Shown here piece after piece: positions 25,255 to 34,556 of a stretch of 64,000 nt of DNA. Position numbers and translations under genes: made by a program. The stretch is from Burkholderia sp. Bp8992 (GTDB lineage Bacteria > Pseudomonadota > Gammaproteobacteria > Burkholderiales > Burkholderiaceae), in NCBI RefSeq assembly GCF_003853705.1, contig NZ_QTQI01000008.1, positions 124,001 through 188,000 on the forward strand. The letters run 5' to 3'. Positions within the stretch are counted from its first letter, which is position 1. Each line of letters begins with the position of its first letter. The notes below the pieces were generated by a model. The model saw only the letters and a program-made list of their open reading frames with translations, was not told where the DNA came from and searched no databases.

Positions 25255-26363
25255 CGGCGCAGGCGCGCGTCGGCATCGCCCGCGTCGCGCGGCTTCAGGA
25301 TGCCGAGTTGCGCGAGCCGTGCGCGCACGATGTTGCGCGACTGGTCGAGCAGGCGCGACATGCGCAGCTGGTTGTGCTCGCTGTAGTCGAACACGCTGCG
25401 GTAGACGGTGTCCTCGATGTGCTGCCACAGCGCCGGCGTGCCGAGATCCAGCAGCTCGATCACCGCGTGACGCAGCGCCTCGGTTGCTTCGGCGACGTCG
25501 CGCGCGCGGCGCGGCGGTGCGGCGGCCACGCCCGGTGAATCGGCCATGTCGGGCGCAAGCGACAGCGCCGAGAACTGCAGGTCGCCGACGTCGATCGCAC
25601 CGCCCGCGCAGATCAGCACCGCGTGGTGGATCACGTTTTCGAGTTCTCGAATGTTGCCGGGCCACGCGTGCGCGTGCAGCCGGGCGCGCGCGGCGTCGGT
25701 CAGCGTCGGCGCGCTCACGCGCAGCCGCTTCGCGTAGGTGTCGATGAAATGCTCGATCAGCGGCGCGATGTCGCCGGGCCGCTCGCGCAACGGCAGCAGG
25801 CTCAGCTTCACGACGTTGAGCCGGTAGTACAGGTCCTCGCGGAAATTGCCCGCGCGCACCGCGGCTTCGAGATTCACGTTGGTCGCCGCGACGAGCCGCA
25901 CGTCGATCTTCACGGTCTTGCGCGAGCCGACCGGCGTCACCTCGCGCTCCTGCAGCACGCGCAACAGCTTGACCTGTGCGGACAGCGGCAGGTCGCCCAC
26001 TTCATCGAGAAAGAGCGTGCCGCGATTCGCGGATTCGAACCAGCCGGGCTGGCTGTTGATCGCGCCGGTGAACGCGCCGCGTTCGTGGCCGAACAGCTCG
26101 CTTTCGATCAGCGTCTCGGAGAACGCGCCGCAGTTGACCGCGACGAACGGTCCGTCGCGGCGCTCGCTCAGCGAATGCACGAGGCGCGCGATCAGCTCCT
26201 TGCCGGTGCCGCTTTCGCCGGTGACGAGCACCGTCGCATCGCTCGGGGCGACGAGCTGGATGCGTTCGAGCAGCACCCGCGATTTGGGGTCGTCGAACGT
26301 CAGTGCCTTCGCGCGGATCGTGATCGCGTGCGAAGTCGGGTCCGGCAAGCTGAAGATGGCCAT
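25245..26363 (-). CDS. Sigma-54-dependent transcriptional activator without sensor domain (SfnR-like)
   Basis: The protein is 372 residues from the ATG at 26363 (MAIFSLPD); a longer frame to 26429 is less likely. There is almost nothing before the AAA+ domain: Walker A GESGTGKE at ~49-56, the sigma-54 contact loop GAFTGA at ~97-102, Walker B TLFLDEVGD, and an R-finger region. A Fis-type HTH ends the protein (LRMSRLLDQSRNIVRARLAQLGIL). Absence of a regulatory domain matches SfnR of Pseudomonas, which is controlled through its own expression during sulfur limitation. It probably binds TGTTGC-N4-GCAACA and drives the five sigma-54 promoters here. It lies 120 bp behind the aldolase-like gene. Confidence 0.9.
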   Translation of the reverse strand: MAIFSLPDPTSHAITIRAKALTFDDPKSRVLLERIQLVAPSDATVLVTGESGTGKELIARLVHSLSERRDGPFVAVNCGAFSETLIESELFGHERGAFTGAINSQPGWFESANRGTLFLDEVGDLPLSAQVKLLRVLQEREVTPVGSRKTVKIDVRLVAATNVNLEAAVRAGNFREDLYYRLNVVKLSLLPLRERPGDIAPLIEHFIDTYAKRLRVSAPTLTDAARARLHAHAWPGNIRELENVIHHAVLICAGGAIDVGDLQFSALSLAPDMADSPGVAAAPPRRARDVAEATEALRHAVIELLDLGTPALWQHIEDTVYRSVFDYSEHNQLRMSRLLDQSRNIVRARLAQLGILKPRDAGDADARLRRQA

Positions 26364-26452
26364 GGCACGACCGGCGTGTTGAACGGGGAAGGTTCGACGA
26401 TAGCAAGACGCGCGCCGGCCACGAACCAATTCATCGAGCTATCGGTATGACG

Positions 26453-26474
26453 GCGGCCGGATTGCGCCGGCCGC
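26453..26474. terminator. Hairpin between the aldolase-like and activator genes
   Basis: GCGGCCGG (26453-26460) pairs perfectly with CCGGCCGC (26467-26474) across a 6-base loop. It begins ten bases beyond the aldolase stop and has no T-tract, so it could attenuate read-through into the activator gene or stabilise the mRNA end. Confidence 0.45.
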
Positions 26475-26483
26475 AGCAGGGCG

Positions 26484-27164
26484 TCATGCCAGCCCGGTCA
26501 TCTTCCACTGCTGTTCGAGCGCGCCCGGCCCGAAGTCGAGCGAGCCGCCGAGCGGTTCGGCGAGCGCCTGGAAGTACGCGGCTTCCTCGAGGATCAGGAT
26601 GTACTTCGACACGTCGAGGATCGACTTGCCCCAGAACGTCGCACCGCCGTTCGCCTCGATGATCGCCGGCACGTCGGGATCGCGCCGGATCGTATCGACG
26701 ATGAAGCGCGGCTCGCCGGGACGGCGATCGACATAGACCGGGATTTCGCGGGCCCGCGTGTAGCGCGCGGCCGGCGCGTAGCGGATCGGCAGCGGACGAT
26801 GCGCGCTCGCCCATGCGCCGAGGTACGGACCGTGGACGTGAATCACGACGTCGACTTCCGGCGCCTCGCGGAACACGCCCGCGTAGCGCGGGCCGTTGCC
26901 GCCCGCGCGCGCGTCGCCGTGCAGTACGTCGCCGTCGAGCGTCACGACGACGGGCTGGATCTCCTGCGATGCAGCCCACGGGCTCGGTGCGGACAGCGCG
27001 ACGACGAGTTCCGTGCCCGGCACGCGCTGGAACGCCTGGAACGTGTTGGTCGCGGACAGCGTGCGCGTTTCCTTCAGCACACGCTCGGCCTGCGTGAATT
27101 CGCGCGTCGCGCGCTCGACGAATGCCACGAGTTCGCCGCTGTCAATGGCTTGGGTGACGGACAT
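26484..27164 (-). CDS. Class II aldolase/adducin-family protein, altered metal site
   Basis: The protein is 226 residues. The zinc-binding HxH is present (VVIHVHGPYLGAW, His109/His111). The third His of the family, normally in an N-H-G motif, is replaced: the sequence is AIIEANGGATFWG with Gly173. Activity as a normal retro-aldolase is therefore doubtful. It is transcribed from a sigma-54 promoter at 27236-27251 and is followed by the activator gene, so it belongs to the sulfur regulon. Its role could be handling the carbon skeleton after C-S cleavage, but nothing in the sequence shows that. Confidence 0.8.
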   Translation of the reverse strand: MSVTQAIDSGELVAFVERATREFTQAERVLKETRTLSATNTFQAFQRVPGTELVVALSAPSPWAASQEIQPVVVTLDGDVLHGDARAGGNGPRYAGVFREAPEVDVVIHVHGPYLGAWASAHRPLPIRYAPAARYTRAREIPVYVDRRPGEPRFIVDTIRRDPDVPAIIEANGGATFWGKSILDVSKYILILEEAAYFQALAEPLGGSLDFGPGALEQQWKMTGLA

Positions 27165-27235
27165 GAAGACGGTTTCCTTGATCGGGTGGACGGATGGACT
27201 CGCGTCGCAACGCAGCGACGCACGACCACCGGATC

Positions 27236-27251
27236 AGCAGCAATCGTGCCA
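27236..27251 (-). promoter_or_regulatory. Sigma-54 promoter of the aldolase-activator operon
   Basis: The minus strand reads TGGCACGATTGCTGCT. The -24 element TGGCACG is the exact consensus, and GG and GC are 10 bases apart. It lies about 75 bp upstream of the ATG at 27164. If the activator gene is cotranscribed, the activator would amplify its own expression. Confidence 0.7.
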
Positions 27252-27336
27252 GCCGGCGATGCAGGCGGCACAGGCCGGCCGACGCAGCGCGGGCGCGCCC
27301 GGACGACACGCGCGGTGCCGACCGGACGCGTGCGTC

Positions 27337-27352
27337 TGTTGCGGGAGCAACA
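27337..27352. promoter_or_regulatory. Activator-site candidate TGTTGC-GGGA-GCAACA
   Basis: This is a perfect 6-4-6 inverted repeat with arms identical to the site at 21239-21254, but a different 4-base spacer. It is nearly equidistant (~90-110 bp) from the two divergent sigma-54 promoters around it. Confidence 0.75.
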
Positions 27353-27461
27353 ACGTGCCGGCCGGGATTGCTGCACGACGCGCAGCCGGTGCGCGTGCAC
27401 GCCCCGCGCCGCACCGATCGATTGCCCGCCACGCCGCGTGCGGCGTATGCAACGAGCACGC

Positions 27462-27477
27462 TGGTTCGAAACTTGCA
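27462..27477 (+). promoter_or_regulatory. Sigma-54 promoter of the lipase-like gene
   Basis: TGGTTCGAAACTTGCA has GG (27463-27464) and GC (27475-27476) 10 bases apart and a perfect TTGCA. It lies ~65 bp before the ATG at 27543. Confidence 0.75.
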
Positions 27478-27542
27478 TCGTGGTCGGCCCGCGCCGGCCC
27501 TGCATGGCTGGCTCATTCGCTCTCACCGACCTCCTTCCGATC

Positions 27543-28826
27543 ATGACGCTCCTTCCCCTGCGCGGCCTCGCCGCACGCACGCTGCTCGCATCGGCGCTCG
27601 CCGTGCCTTCCGTCGTTTCGCACGCGGCTTCACCCGGCCGTGTTCCCGCACCCGATCCGTTGCAGGGCGACGGCCGCGTGTCCGCGTTCTACACATGGGA
27701 TCGCGACATTCCGGCCACGCCAGGCGCGCTGCTGCGTTCCGAACCGCTGCCCGCGACGCTCGGGCTCGCGAGCGCCGCGCGGCAACTGCGCATCCTGTAT
27801 GCATCGACCGACGGTGTCGGCGGCCACACGCCGATCGCCGTGTCGGGCGCGCTGTTCGTGCCGCGCGGCACGCCGCCGGCCGGCGGCTGGCCGATCGTCG
27901 CATGGGCGCACGGCACGTTCGGGATGGCCGACATCTGCGCGCCGTCCTGGTTCGGCCGATCGTATCGCGACGTGCGCTACCTGAATGCGTGGCTTCAGCA
28001 AGGGTTCGCGGTCGTGGCGACCGACTACCAGGGCCTCGGCACCCCCGGCCCGAACCCGCAGCTCAACAATCGTTCGAACAGCTACACGTTGCTCGACAGC
28101 GTGCGCGCGGTGCTCGGCGGCGTGCCGGGCCTCGCGAACGAAGTCGTGCTCGTCGGCCAGTCGCAAGGCGGCTCGGCCGTGATCGCGGCAGCCGGCTACG
28201 CGCCCGCCTATGCGCCCGAACTCGCGATCCGTGCGACCGTCGCGACCGGCACGATCTACAACGCTTCACGCGCCACGCTCGCATCGCTGCCGAAGTTCGA
28301 GACGACGTACCGGCGCGATCCCGAGCGCGTCGATCCGACGCTCGCGTACCAGTTCTATTCGGTGCTGTCCGCGCAGCAGGTCGACCCGTCGGTGCGCGCC
28401 GACGACGTGCTGACCGAGCGCGCGCTGCCGATTCTCGAACAGGCGCGTATCAGCTGCCTTGCATCGCTCGAGGACGACGCGGCACTTGCCCACCTCACGC
28501 ACGCGAGCACCGTGAAGCCGGGCGGCGATGCGCGGCTGCAGGCATGGTGGGACGACTTCCTGAAATACCCGACGCTGAAGATCGCCACGCCCGTCTTCAT
28601 CGGCGCGGGCGCCGACGACGGGCTGGCGCCGCTCGAACTCGCGCTCGCGAAGGATGCGTGCGCGGCCGGCACGACCGTCGAGGCGCACCTGTATGCCGGC
28701 CGCGAGCATAACGGCACCGTGAACGCATCGCTCGCCGATTCGATTCCGTTCGTGAAGCGCGTGCTGGCCGGCGAGACGATTCGCCCGGTCTGCTCGCCGG
28801 TCGCGCAGCAGGCCGTGTCGCAATAG
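27543..28826 (+). CDS. Secreted lipase / alpha-beta hydrolase (LIP family-like)
   Basis: The protein is 427 residues from the ATG at 27543; an alternative ATG at 27504 would add 13 residues before the signal peptide. The signal peptide is LRGLAARTLLASALAVPSVVSHA. The nucleophile elbow is VLVGQSQGGSAV, with an oxyanion-region WAHGTFG and a late Asp/His pair near GADDGLAPLE and AGREHNGTV. It resembles secretory lipases of the LIP family. It is expressed from its own sigma-54 promoter, so it probably frees the sulfur substrate from an ester outside the cytoplasm; this role is inference. Confidence 0.85.
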   Translation: MTLLPLRGLAARTLLASALAVPSVVSHAASPGRVPAPDPLQGDGRVSAFYTWDRDIPATPGALLRSEPLPATLGLASAARQLRILYASTDGVGGHTPIAVSGALFVPRGTPPAGGWPIVAWAHGTFGMADICAPSWFGRSYRDVRYLNAWLQQGFAVVATDYQGLGTPGPNPQLNNRSNSYTLLDSVRAVLGGVPGLANEVVLVGQSQGGSAVIAAAGYAPAYAPELAIRATVATGTIYNASRATLASLPKFETTYRRDPERVDPTLAYQFYSVLSAQQVDPSVRADDVLTERALPILEQARISCLASLEDDAALAHLTHASTVKPGGDARLQAWWDDFLKYPTLKIATPVFIGAGADDGLAPLELALAKDACAAGTTVEAHLYAGREHNGTVNASLADSIPFVKRVLAGETIRPVCSPVAQQAVSQ

Positions 28827-28877
28827 CCGGCTTCCGGCGCTTTGCACCACGGCGCGAATGCTTGTGCAAATCCGTTA

Positions 28878-28907
28878 TTGGATCGCGCCGCCGCGCATTT
28901 TTATACT
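28878..28907 (+). promoter_or_regulatory. Sigma-70 promoter of groES-groEL
   Basis: TTGGAT (28878-28883) and TATACT (28902-28907) are separated by 18 bases, directly upstream of the CIRCE element. No heat-shock sigma-32 promoter of the CCCCAT type is visible here. Confidence 0.6.
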
Positions 28908-28909
28908 CG

Positions 28910-28936
28910 TCAGCACTCTCTGTTAAAGAGTGCCAG
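28910..28936. promoter_or_regulatory. CIRCE operator (HrcA site)
   Basis: TCAGCACTC-N9-GAGTGCCAG preserves the GCACTC...GAGTGC core (28913-28918 and 28928-28933) with the 9-base spacer of CIRCE. It lies just after the -10 element, so HrcA would repress this chaperonin operon until heat or misfolding stress. Confidence 0.88.
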
Positions 28937-28968
28937 CCCAATCCGACAGATCAGCACAGGACGAAAAG

Positions 28969-29259
28969 ATGAGCCTACGCCCCTTGCACGACCGCGTGAT
29001 CGTGAAGCGTCTCGACCAGGAAACCACCACCGCGTCGGGCATCGTGATCCCCGACAGCGCCGCCGAAAAGCCCGACCAGGGCGAAGTGATTGCCGTCGGC
29101 CCCGGCCGCAAGGATGCGGACGGCCAGCGCATCGTGCCCGACCTGCAGGTCGGCGAGCGCGTGCTGTTCGGCAAATACGCCGGGCAAGCCGTCAAAGTGG
29201 ACGGCAACGAGTTTCTCGTGCTGCGCGAGGAAGACATCGTCGCGGTCGTCAATCAATAA
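28969..29259 (+). CDS. groES: GroES co-chaperonin
   Basis: The protein is 96 residues, the full family length: [18 protein letters not shown], the mobile-loop region [14 protein letters not shown], and the conserved [18 protein letters not shown] and [13 protein letters not shown]. It caps the GroEL ring. It is 12 bp upstream of groEL. This copy sits among accessory genes, so it is probably an additional chaperonin set. Confidence 0.97.
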   Translation: MSLRPLHDRVIVKRLDQETTTASGIVIPDSAAEKPDQGEVIAVGPGRKDADGQRIVPDLQVGERVLFGKYAGQAVKVDGNEFLVLREEDIVAVVNQ

Positions 29260-30912
<1,653 letters not shown>

Positions 30913-30969
30913 GGCCGGCCTGCGCGCGTCGGTTCGCCGGCGTGCGTACGGTCTCCTGCAGGAACAGGG

Positions 30970-31005
30970 AACGCGTGGCGACGGAAGTCGTCACGCGTTT
31001 TTCTT
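30970..31005 (+). terminator. Intrinsic terminator after groEL
   Basis: AACGCGTGGCGAC and GTCGTCACGCGTT form a 12-13 bp stem with one G-T pair around a GAA loop, followed by TTTTTC. It is 58 bp past the groEL stop. Confidence 0.8.
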
Positions 31006-31082
31006 TGGGATCGACCGTATGCGGGGCCGTTACCGCGCTCGGGTAAGATGAAAGCCCGTCCACCCGCGCCGCCGGCCACGCC

Positions 31083-31697
31083 ATGTCAACCACCCTCAAC
31101 ACCTTGCTTCCGCTCGCCGGCGTCCTGCTGCTGAGCGTTGCCAGCCCGGGCCCGAACTTCGTGATCGTCACGGCGACCGCCGTCGTGTCGCGCCGCGCGG
31201 GCGTGATGACGGGGCTCGGCCTCGCTGCCGCGTCCGGCACCTGGGCCGCGATCGCGATCGCCGGGTTGAGCCTGCTCGTGACGCACGTCGCATGGGTCCA
31301 CACCGCGCTGCGGCTCGCAGGCGCTGCGTACCTGATCTGGCTCGGCCTGAAAATGATCGTGACCGCACGCAAGCCGCTGCCCGTTTCCGCGCCGGCTGCT
31401 GCGTCCGACTGGAACGCAGCGAAAAAGGGCTACGTCGTCAGCATGACGAACCCGAAATCCGTCGCGTTCTACGGCAGTATCTTCGCGCTGATGGTGCCAG
31501 CCCATGCGCCGGCGTGGCTCGATCTCGTGGTCGTCGTACTGTCGGTCTCGATCTCGGCCGCGTGGTATTGCGCGATGGCGCTGCTCGCGTCGCATCCTTC
31601 CGTGCGTGGGTTGCTGGTCCGGCGCAAGGCCGTGCTCGATACGACGGCCGGCCTGCTGCTGATGGGGGTGGGCGGTCGGATGCTGGCCGGACGTTGA
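31083..31697 (+). CDS. LysE-family translocator (amino-acid exporter)
   Basis: The protein is 204 residues with about six hydrophobic segments. The family signature is in segment 1-2 (PLAGVLLLSVASPGPNFVIVTATAV) followed by SRRAGVMTGLGLAAASGTWA. It exports an amino acid or derivative; the substrate is not deducible. It is a single gene after the groEL terminator. Confidence 0.9.
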   Translation: MSTTLNTLLPLAGVLLLSVASPGPNFVIVTATAVVSRRAGVMTGLGLAAASGTWAAIAIAGLSLLVTHVAWVHTALRLAGAAYLIWLGLKMIVTARKPLPVSAPAAASDWNAAKKGYVVSMTNPKSVAFYGSIFALMVPAHAPAWLDLVVVVLSVSISAAWYCAMALLASHPSVRGLLVRRKAVLDTTAGLLLMGVGGRMLAGR

Positions 31698-32243
31698 TCC
31701 GCCGCACGCCCCCGCTTCCGTCGAATCCTCTCCGCTCGTCGTCAAACCAGCCGTGCAAACCATTGTCGACGACGGAGGATCGTCGTGAGGCAGCGGTGCT
31801 ACACGTTCCGGTGCCCACCCCGCCGCACCAGCGCGCATCCCTGGCAGTGCACGTAACGGGCCATTCGCACGCCTTTACGACCTTTTTACTTGCGCCCGCG
31901 AATACGTTCACTAGAATGGGTTCGCCATCCACCACCGAGCACGCGACATGCGCATCCGAAGTCCTCGTCCTCCGAGTTGCTTCTCTGCCTGACGGGCAGG
32001 ACGCCTGCGTCTCGCTTTCCCCGAGCCACCGTCCTGCCACCTGGCGGACGGTGCGCGCCGTAGTCATTCCCGTGCATGCCTGAACACGATGTCGATGCGC
32101 CCATCGCGCATCGCAACGCGTGTGCTGGATCGTGTGCACGCGGCACATCCCGTGTAACGACGCATCATCGACCCGCCGATCCAATCCATTTATTTTGCAT
32201 ACCTGATTTCATTCACGGAAATTTCCGATACCGGAGCCCGGTC
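31698..32243. other. Intergenic region with hairpin potential, no gene seen
   Basis: About 545 bp with no convincing ORF. Two GC-rich hairpins can be drawn: CTGCC-N5-GGCAG near 31986-32000, and CGTCC-T-GCCA-CC-TGGC-GGACG near 32031-32051. Neither is followed by a T-tract. The stretch near 32190-32230 is AT-richer and probably holds the promoter of the gene at 32244. Confidence 0.35.
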
Positions 32244-32615
32244 ATGTTCGAGATCGACAAGCAGTACACACGCGAATTCATCCACAGCGCCTGCGGCGGG
32301 AGCAAGCAGGGATTCCTGCCGACGAAGAACGGCAAGGTCGTGGCCGCCTGCCTGCGCACGGACCTCAACCCGCACGCACCCGACGTGATCCTCTGCGACG
32401 GCAGCGCGTCTGCGCGCTCGGCCGGCAGGACGCTCGCCGCGCAACGCGATGCGATTCCGGTATTCATCAGGATGGCAACCGATGCCTACCGCTTCGTCGG
32501 CCGGTACGTCGTCAGCGAATCGCTCACGGCACCGCTCGACTGCGCACCTTACGTGCGCAACAGCGGCTTCACGGCCGCGCAGATCTCGCGCGTGCTCAAG
32601 CTCAAACGCACCTGA
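32244..32615 (+). CDS. Small protein with a nuclease-associated-type N-terminal domain (unrecognised function)
   Basis: The protein is 123 residues from the ATG at 32244 (MFEIDKQYTREFIHS), with GGAG nine bases upstream. Its pattern FEIDKQYTR ... GGSKQGFLPTKNGKVVAACLR-DLNPHAPDVILCDG ... VFIRMATDAYRFVGRYVV resembles a PUA/SRA-like domain sometimes found in front of HNH nucleases. Here it stands alone, with no nuclease domain and a Lys-rich end (ISRVLKLKRT). I cannot assign a function; it could be DNA- or modified-base-binding. Confidence 0.55.
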   Translation: MFEIDKQYTREFIHSACGGSKQGFLPTKNGKVVAACLRTDLNPHAPDVILCDGSASARSAGRTLAAQRDAIPVFIRMATDAYRFVGRYVVSESLTAPLDCAPYVRNSGFTAAQISRVLKLKRT

Positions 32616-32678
32616 CACGCTTGCACGGCACGGCGCGCGCCGTGCCGTGCCGTGGTCCTCTTTCATACAGGAGCAATC

Positions 32679-32897
32679 ATGCTTGGCCTGACGTTCTGGA
32701 AACATGTGATCGGTGCGCGAACCGATGCAAACCGCGACAACAGGACGATCGCGCACGACCGGCACCGCCGGGTGTCGAGAACGCTCGTATTGACCAGCGC
32801 CGCGGTGGCATTCGCGGCGATCGCGTTCGGTGCGCCGGTCGTCGGCATTTCGGTCTTTCTGCTGACGACACTGCCGTTCGTGCTGTCGGGTACCTGA
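32679..32897 (+). CDS. Small membrane protein
   Basis: The protein is 72 residues. The start at 32679 has a good ribosome site (CAGGAG, 32668-32673). A basic N-terminal half (RTDANRDNRTIAHDRHRRVSR) is followed by about two short membrane segments (LVLTSAAVAFAAIAFGAPVV and ISVFLLTTLPFVL). I do not recognise it. It lies 63 bp after the previous small gene on the same strand. Confidence 0.55.
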   Translation: MLGLTFWKHVIGARTDANRDNRTIAHDRHRRVSRTLVLTSAAVAFAAIAFGAPVVGISVFLLTTLPFVLSGT

Positions 32898-33029
32898 GGG
32901 CACACGTGTCGGGCCCGGTTCCATCGACGATCGATACGAAATTTTAATACCGGGCCCCCGTGTCTCTGACACCGTCTTTACGCGGCTTTGTCTAGGATTT
33001 CCCTGTCATCCCGACACGGAGAGATCCGC

Positions 33030-33551
33030 ATGCAAACGCAGCAGGCCGCCGTCGGCGGCCAACCCGACCTTCCCCACCAACGCGGCGGCACACCGTTCGC
33101 GACCCGGCTGGCCGACGCCTGTCCGCCCGAGCACATCCTGCTCGACGTGCCGGTGGAAAGCGCGATCCAGTTGTTCGATCTCGTCGCGCGCCATATCGAG
33201 CGCAGCAGCAGGGTGCCTGCGGAACGGATCCGGACCGAACTCGTCAAGCGCGAGCAGCTCGGCTCGACCGGCCTCGGCCAGGGCGTCGCGATTCCGCATG
33301 CGCGGGTCGACGGGCTCGACACGGCCGTCGCACTGTTCGTTCGCGCGCTATACCCGTTCGCGTTCAATGCGCCGGACCGCAAGCCCGTGCACGAATTCAT
33401 CGTGCTGGTCCTGCCGCAAGCGGACGACCGCGCGCATCTCGAACTGCTCGCCGACGCGGCGCGGTGCTTCAGCGAACGTCCGTTCCGGCAGGCGTCGCGC
33501 GATGCGCGCACGCCCGACGAGATTCACCGGCTGATGCAACGTACGCACTGA
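33030..33551 (+). CDS. PTS EIIA domain protein (nitrogen-PTS / PtsN-like)
   Basis: The protein is 173 residues from the ATG at 33030, with ACGGAGAG upstream. The phosphorylation site is in GQGVAIPHARVDG (His90), and the fold is EIIA of the fructose/Ntr type (LVKREQLGSTGLGQ, then VHEFIVLVLPQADDRAHLELLADAA). It has a ~35-residue N-terminal extension before the usual start (HILLDVPVESAIQLF). It is probably regulatory rather than sugar-transporting because no EIIB or EIIC is nearby. The next gene is 48 bp downstream. Confidence 0.85.
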   Translation: MQTQQAAVGGQPDLPHQRGGTPFATRLADACPPEHILLDVPVESAIQLFDLVARHIERSSRVPAERIRTELVKREQLGSTGLGQGVAIPHARVDGLDTAVALFVRALYPFAFNAPDRKPVHEFIVLVLPQADDRAHLELLADAARCFSERPFRQASRDARTPDEIHRLMQRTH

Positions 33552-33599
33552 CGCCGCACCGCGCGGCGACAGGCACTCCCTTCACTCTTTCGGATTCCC

Positions 33600-34493
33600 A
33601 TGTTCCCAGACCCTGAAAGTCCCACTCTCACGTCGCGGCGCGTCGCCGGCCTGGCCCGCTCGCTGCCGTTCATGCAGGCGCTGCACGGCCAGACCGTCGT
33701 CATCGTCGACGGCGGCGCCGCGAACGATGCGCGCACCCGCGCCACCTTCGCGCAGGATGTCGCACTGCTCGCACTCACCGGCGTTCGTCCGATCGTCGTC
33801 CAGGCCGGGCCGGCCGCGACCGATACGCAATCGGTTCACACCGCGCACGCCGCGATGGCCGCCGTCAATCACGAACTGGTGCGCCTGATCGGCAGTCACG
33901 GTGCCAAGGCGATCGGCATCGACGGTCACGACGGCGGCCTGCTGGTCGCCAGCGCGGAACCCGACCGCACCCGCACGAGCGCGGTCGCACGATTCGACGG
34001 CGCCGCGCTGAATGCATTTCTGGAAAACGGACTGGTGCCCGTCGTGATGCCGGTCGCACCGGACGACGCGGGCCACGACCATCTGCTGCGCCCGGAACGC
34101 GTCGGCAGCCTGTTGGCGCAACGCACGGGCGCCGTCACGCTGGTGATGATGGTCGACAGCACATTGCTGCACGAACTCGGCGAGCTTGCAGGGTTGTACG
34201 GCATCACGGAACTCGAGCAATGGCTTGCCGAACATCCGGCCGCCGATGCGGCGCCTTGCGTGCGGGAAGCGCTCGATGCGCTCGCGCACGGCGTACAGAA
34301 CGTCCACCTCGCCGATCTCGGGCAACCCGAATCGCTGATCGACGAACTGCTGACGGAGGAAGGATCCGGCGTGGTGTTCTGCCGGCGCGGCAACACCGAC
34401 CTGCTGTCGGAAACGCGCCGCTACTTCGCCGATTCCGCGTGCGTGCTGCGCGACGGATTCAGCGTCGAGAAGAAGCCGGTCGTGCGGTTCTGA
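33600..34493 (+). CDS. Acetylglutamate kinase-like protein (orphan ArgB paralogue)
   Basis: The protein is 297 residues, the usual ArgB length. The amino-acid-kinase fold is recognisable (FMQALHGQTVVIVDGGAANDA, VALLALTGVRPIVVQAGP, NGLVPVVMPVAPDD) and it ends like ArgB (HLADLGQPESLIDELLTEEGSGVVF). Several catalytic glycines and lysines of true ArgB look altered: VVIVDGGAA replaces the VVKYGGNA phosphate loop, so the key Lys is missing. It may be catalytically inactive or act on another substrate. It is not in an arginine operon; it follows the EIIA gene. Confidence 0.7.
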   Translation: MFPDPESPTLTSRRVAGLARSLPFMQALHGQTVVIVDGGAANDARTRATFAQDVALLALTGVRPIVVQAGPAATDTQSVHTAHAAMAAVNHELVRLIGSHGAKAIGIDGHDGGLLVASAEPDRTRTSAVARFDGAALNAFLENGLVPVVMPVAPDDAGHDHLLRPERVGSLLAQRTGAVTLVMMVDSTLLHELGELAGLYGITELEQWLAEHPAADAAPCVREALDALAHGVQNVHLADLGQPESLIDELLTEEGSGVVFCRRGNTDLLSETRRYFADSACVLRDGFSVEKKPVVRF

Positions 34494-34505
34494 CCGGGTA
34501 GCAGG

Positions 34506-34543
34506 AAAACGCTTGCGGCGACCCGCGAGGGCCGCCGCAAGCG
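34506..34543 (-). terminator. Terminator after the cysteine desulfurase gene
   Basis: CGCTTGCGGCG (34510-34520) pairs with CGCCGCAAGCG (34533-34543). On the minus strand the hairpin is followed by TTTTCC. It lies between convergent genes ending at 34493 and 34557. Confidence 0.75.
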
Positions 34544-34556
34544 GACAACATCGCCA

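Larger units (their letters stand above)
27165..27542. other. Divergent regulatory region, aldolase-activator operon / lipase-like gene
   Basis: No gene is seen. It holds two outward-facing sigma-54 promoters (27236-27251 minus, 27462-27477 plus) with one perfect TGTTGC-N4-GCAACA site between them (27337-27352). This repeats the architecture of the 20975-21413 region. Confidence 0.7.
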
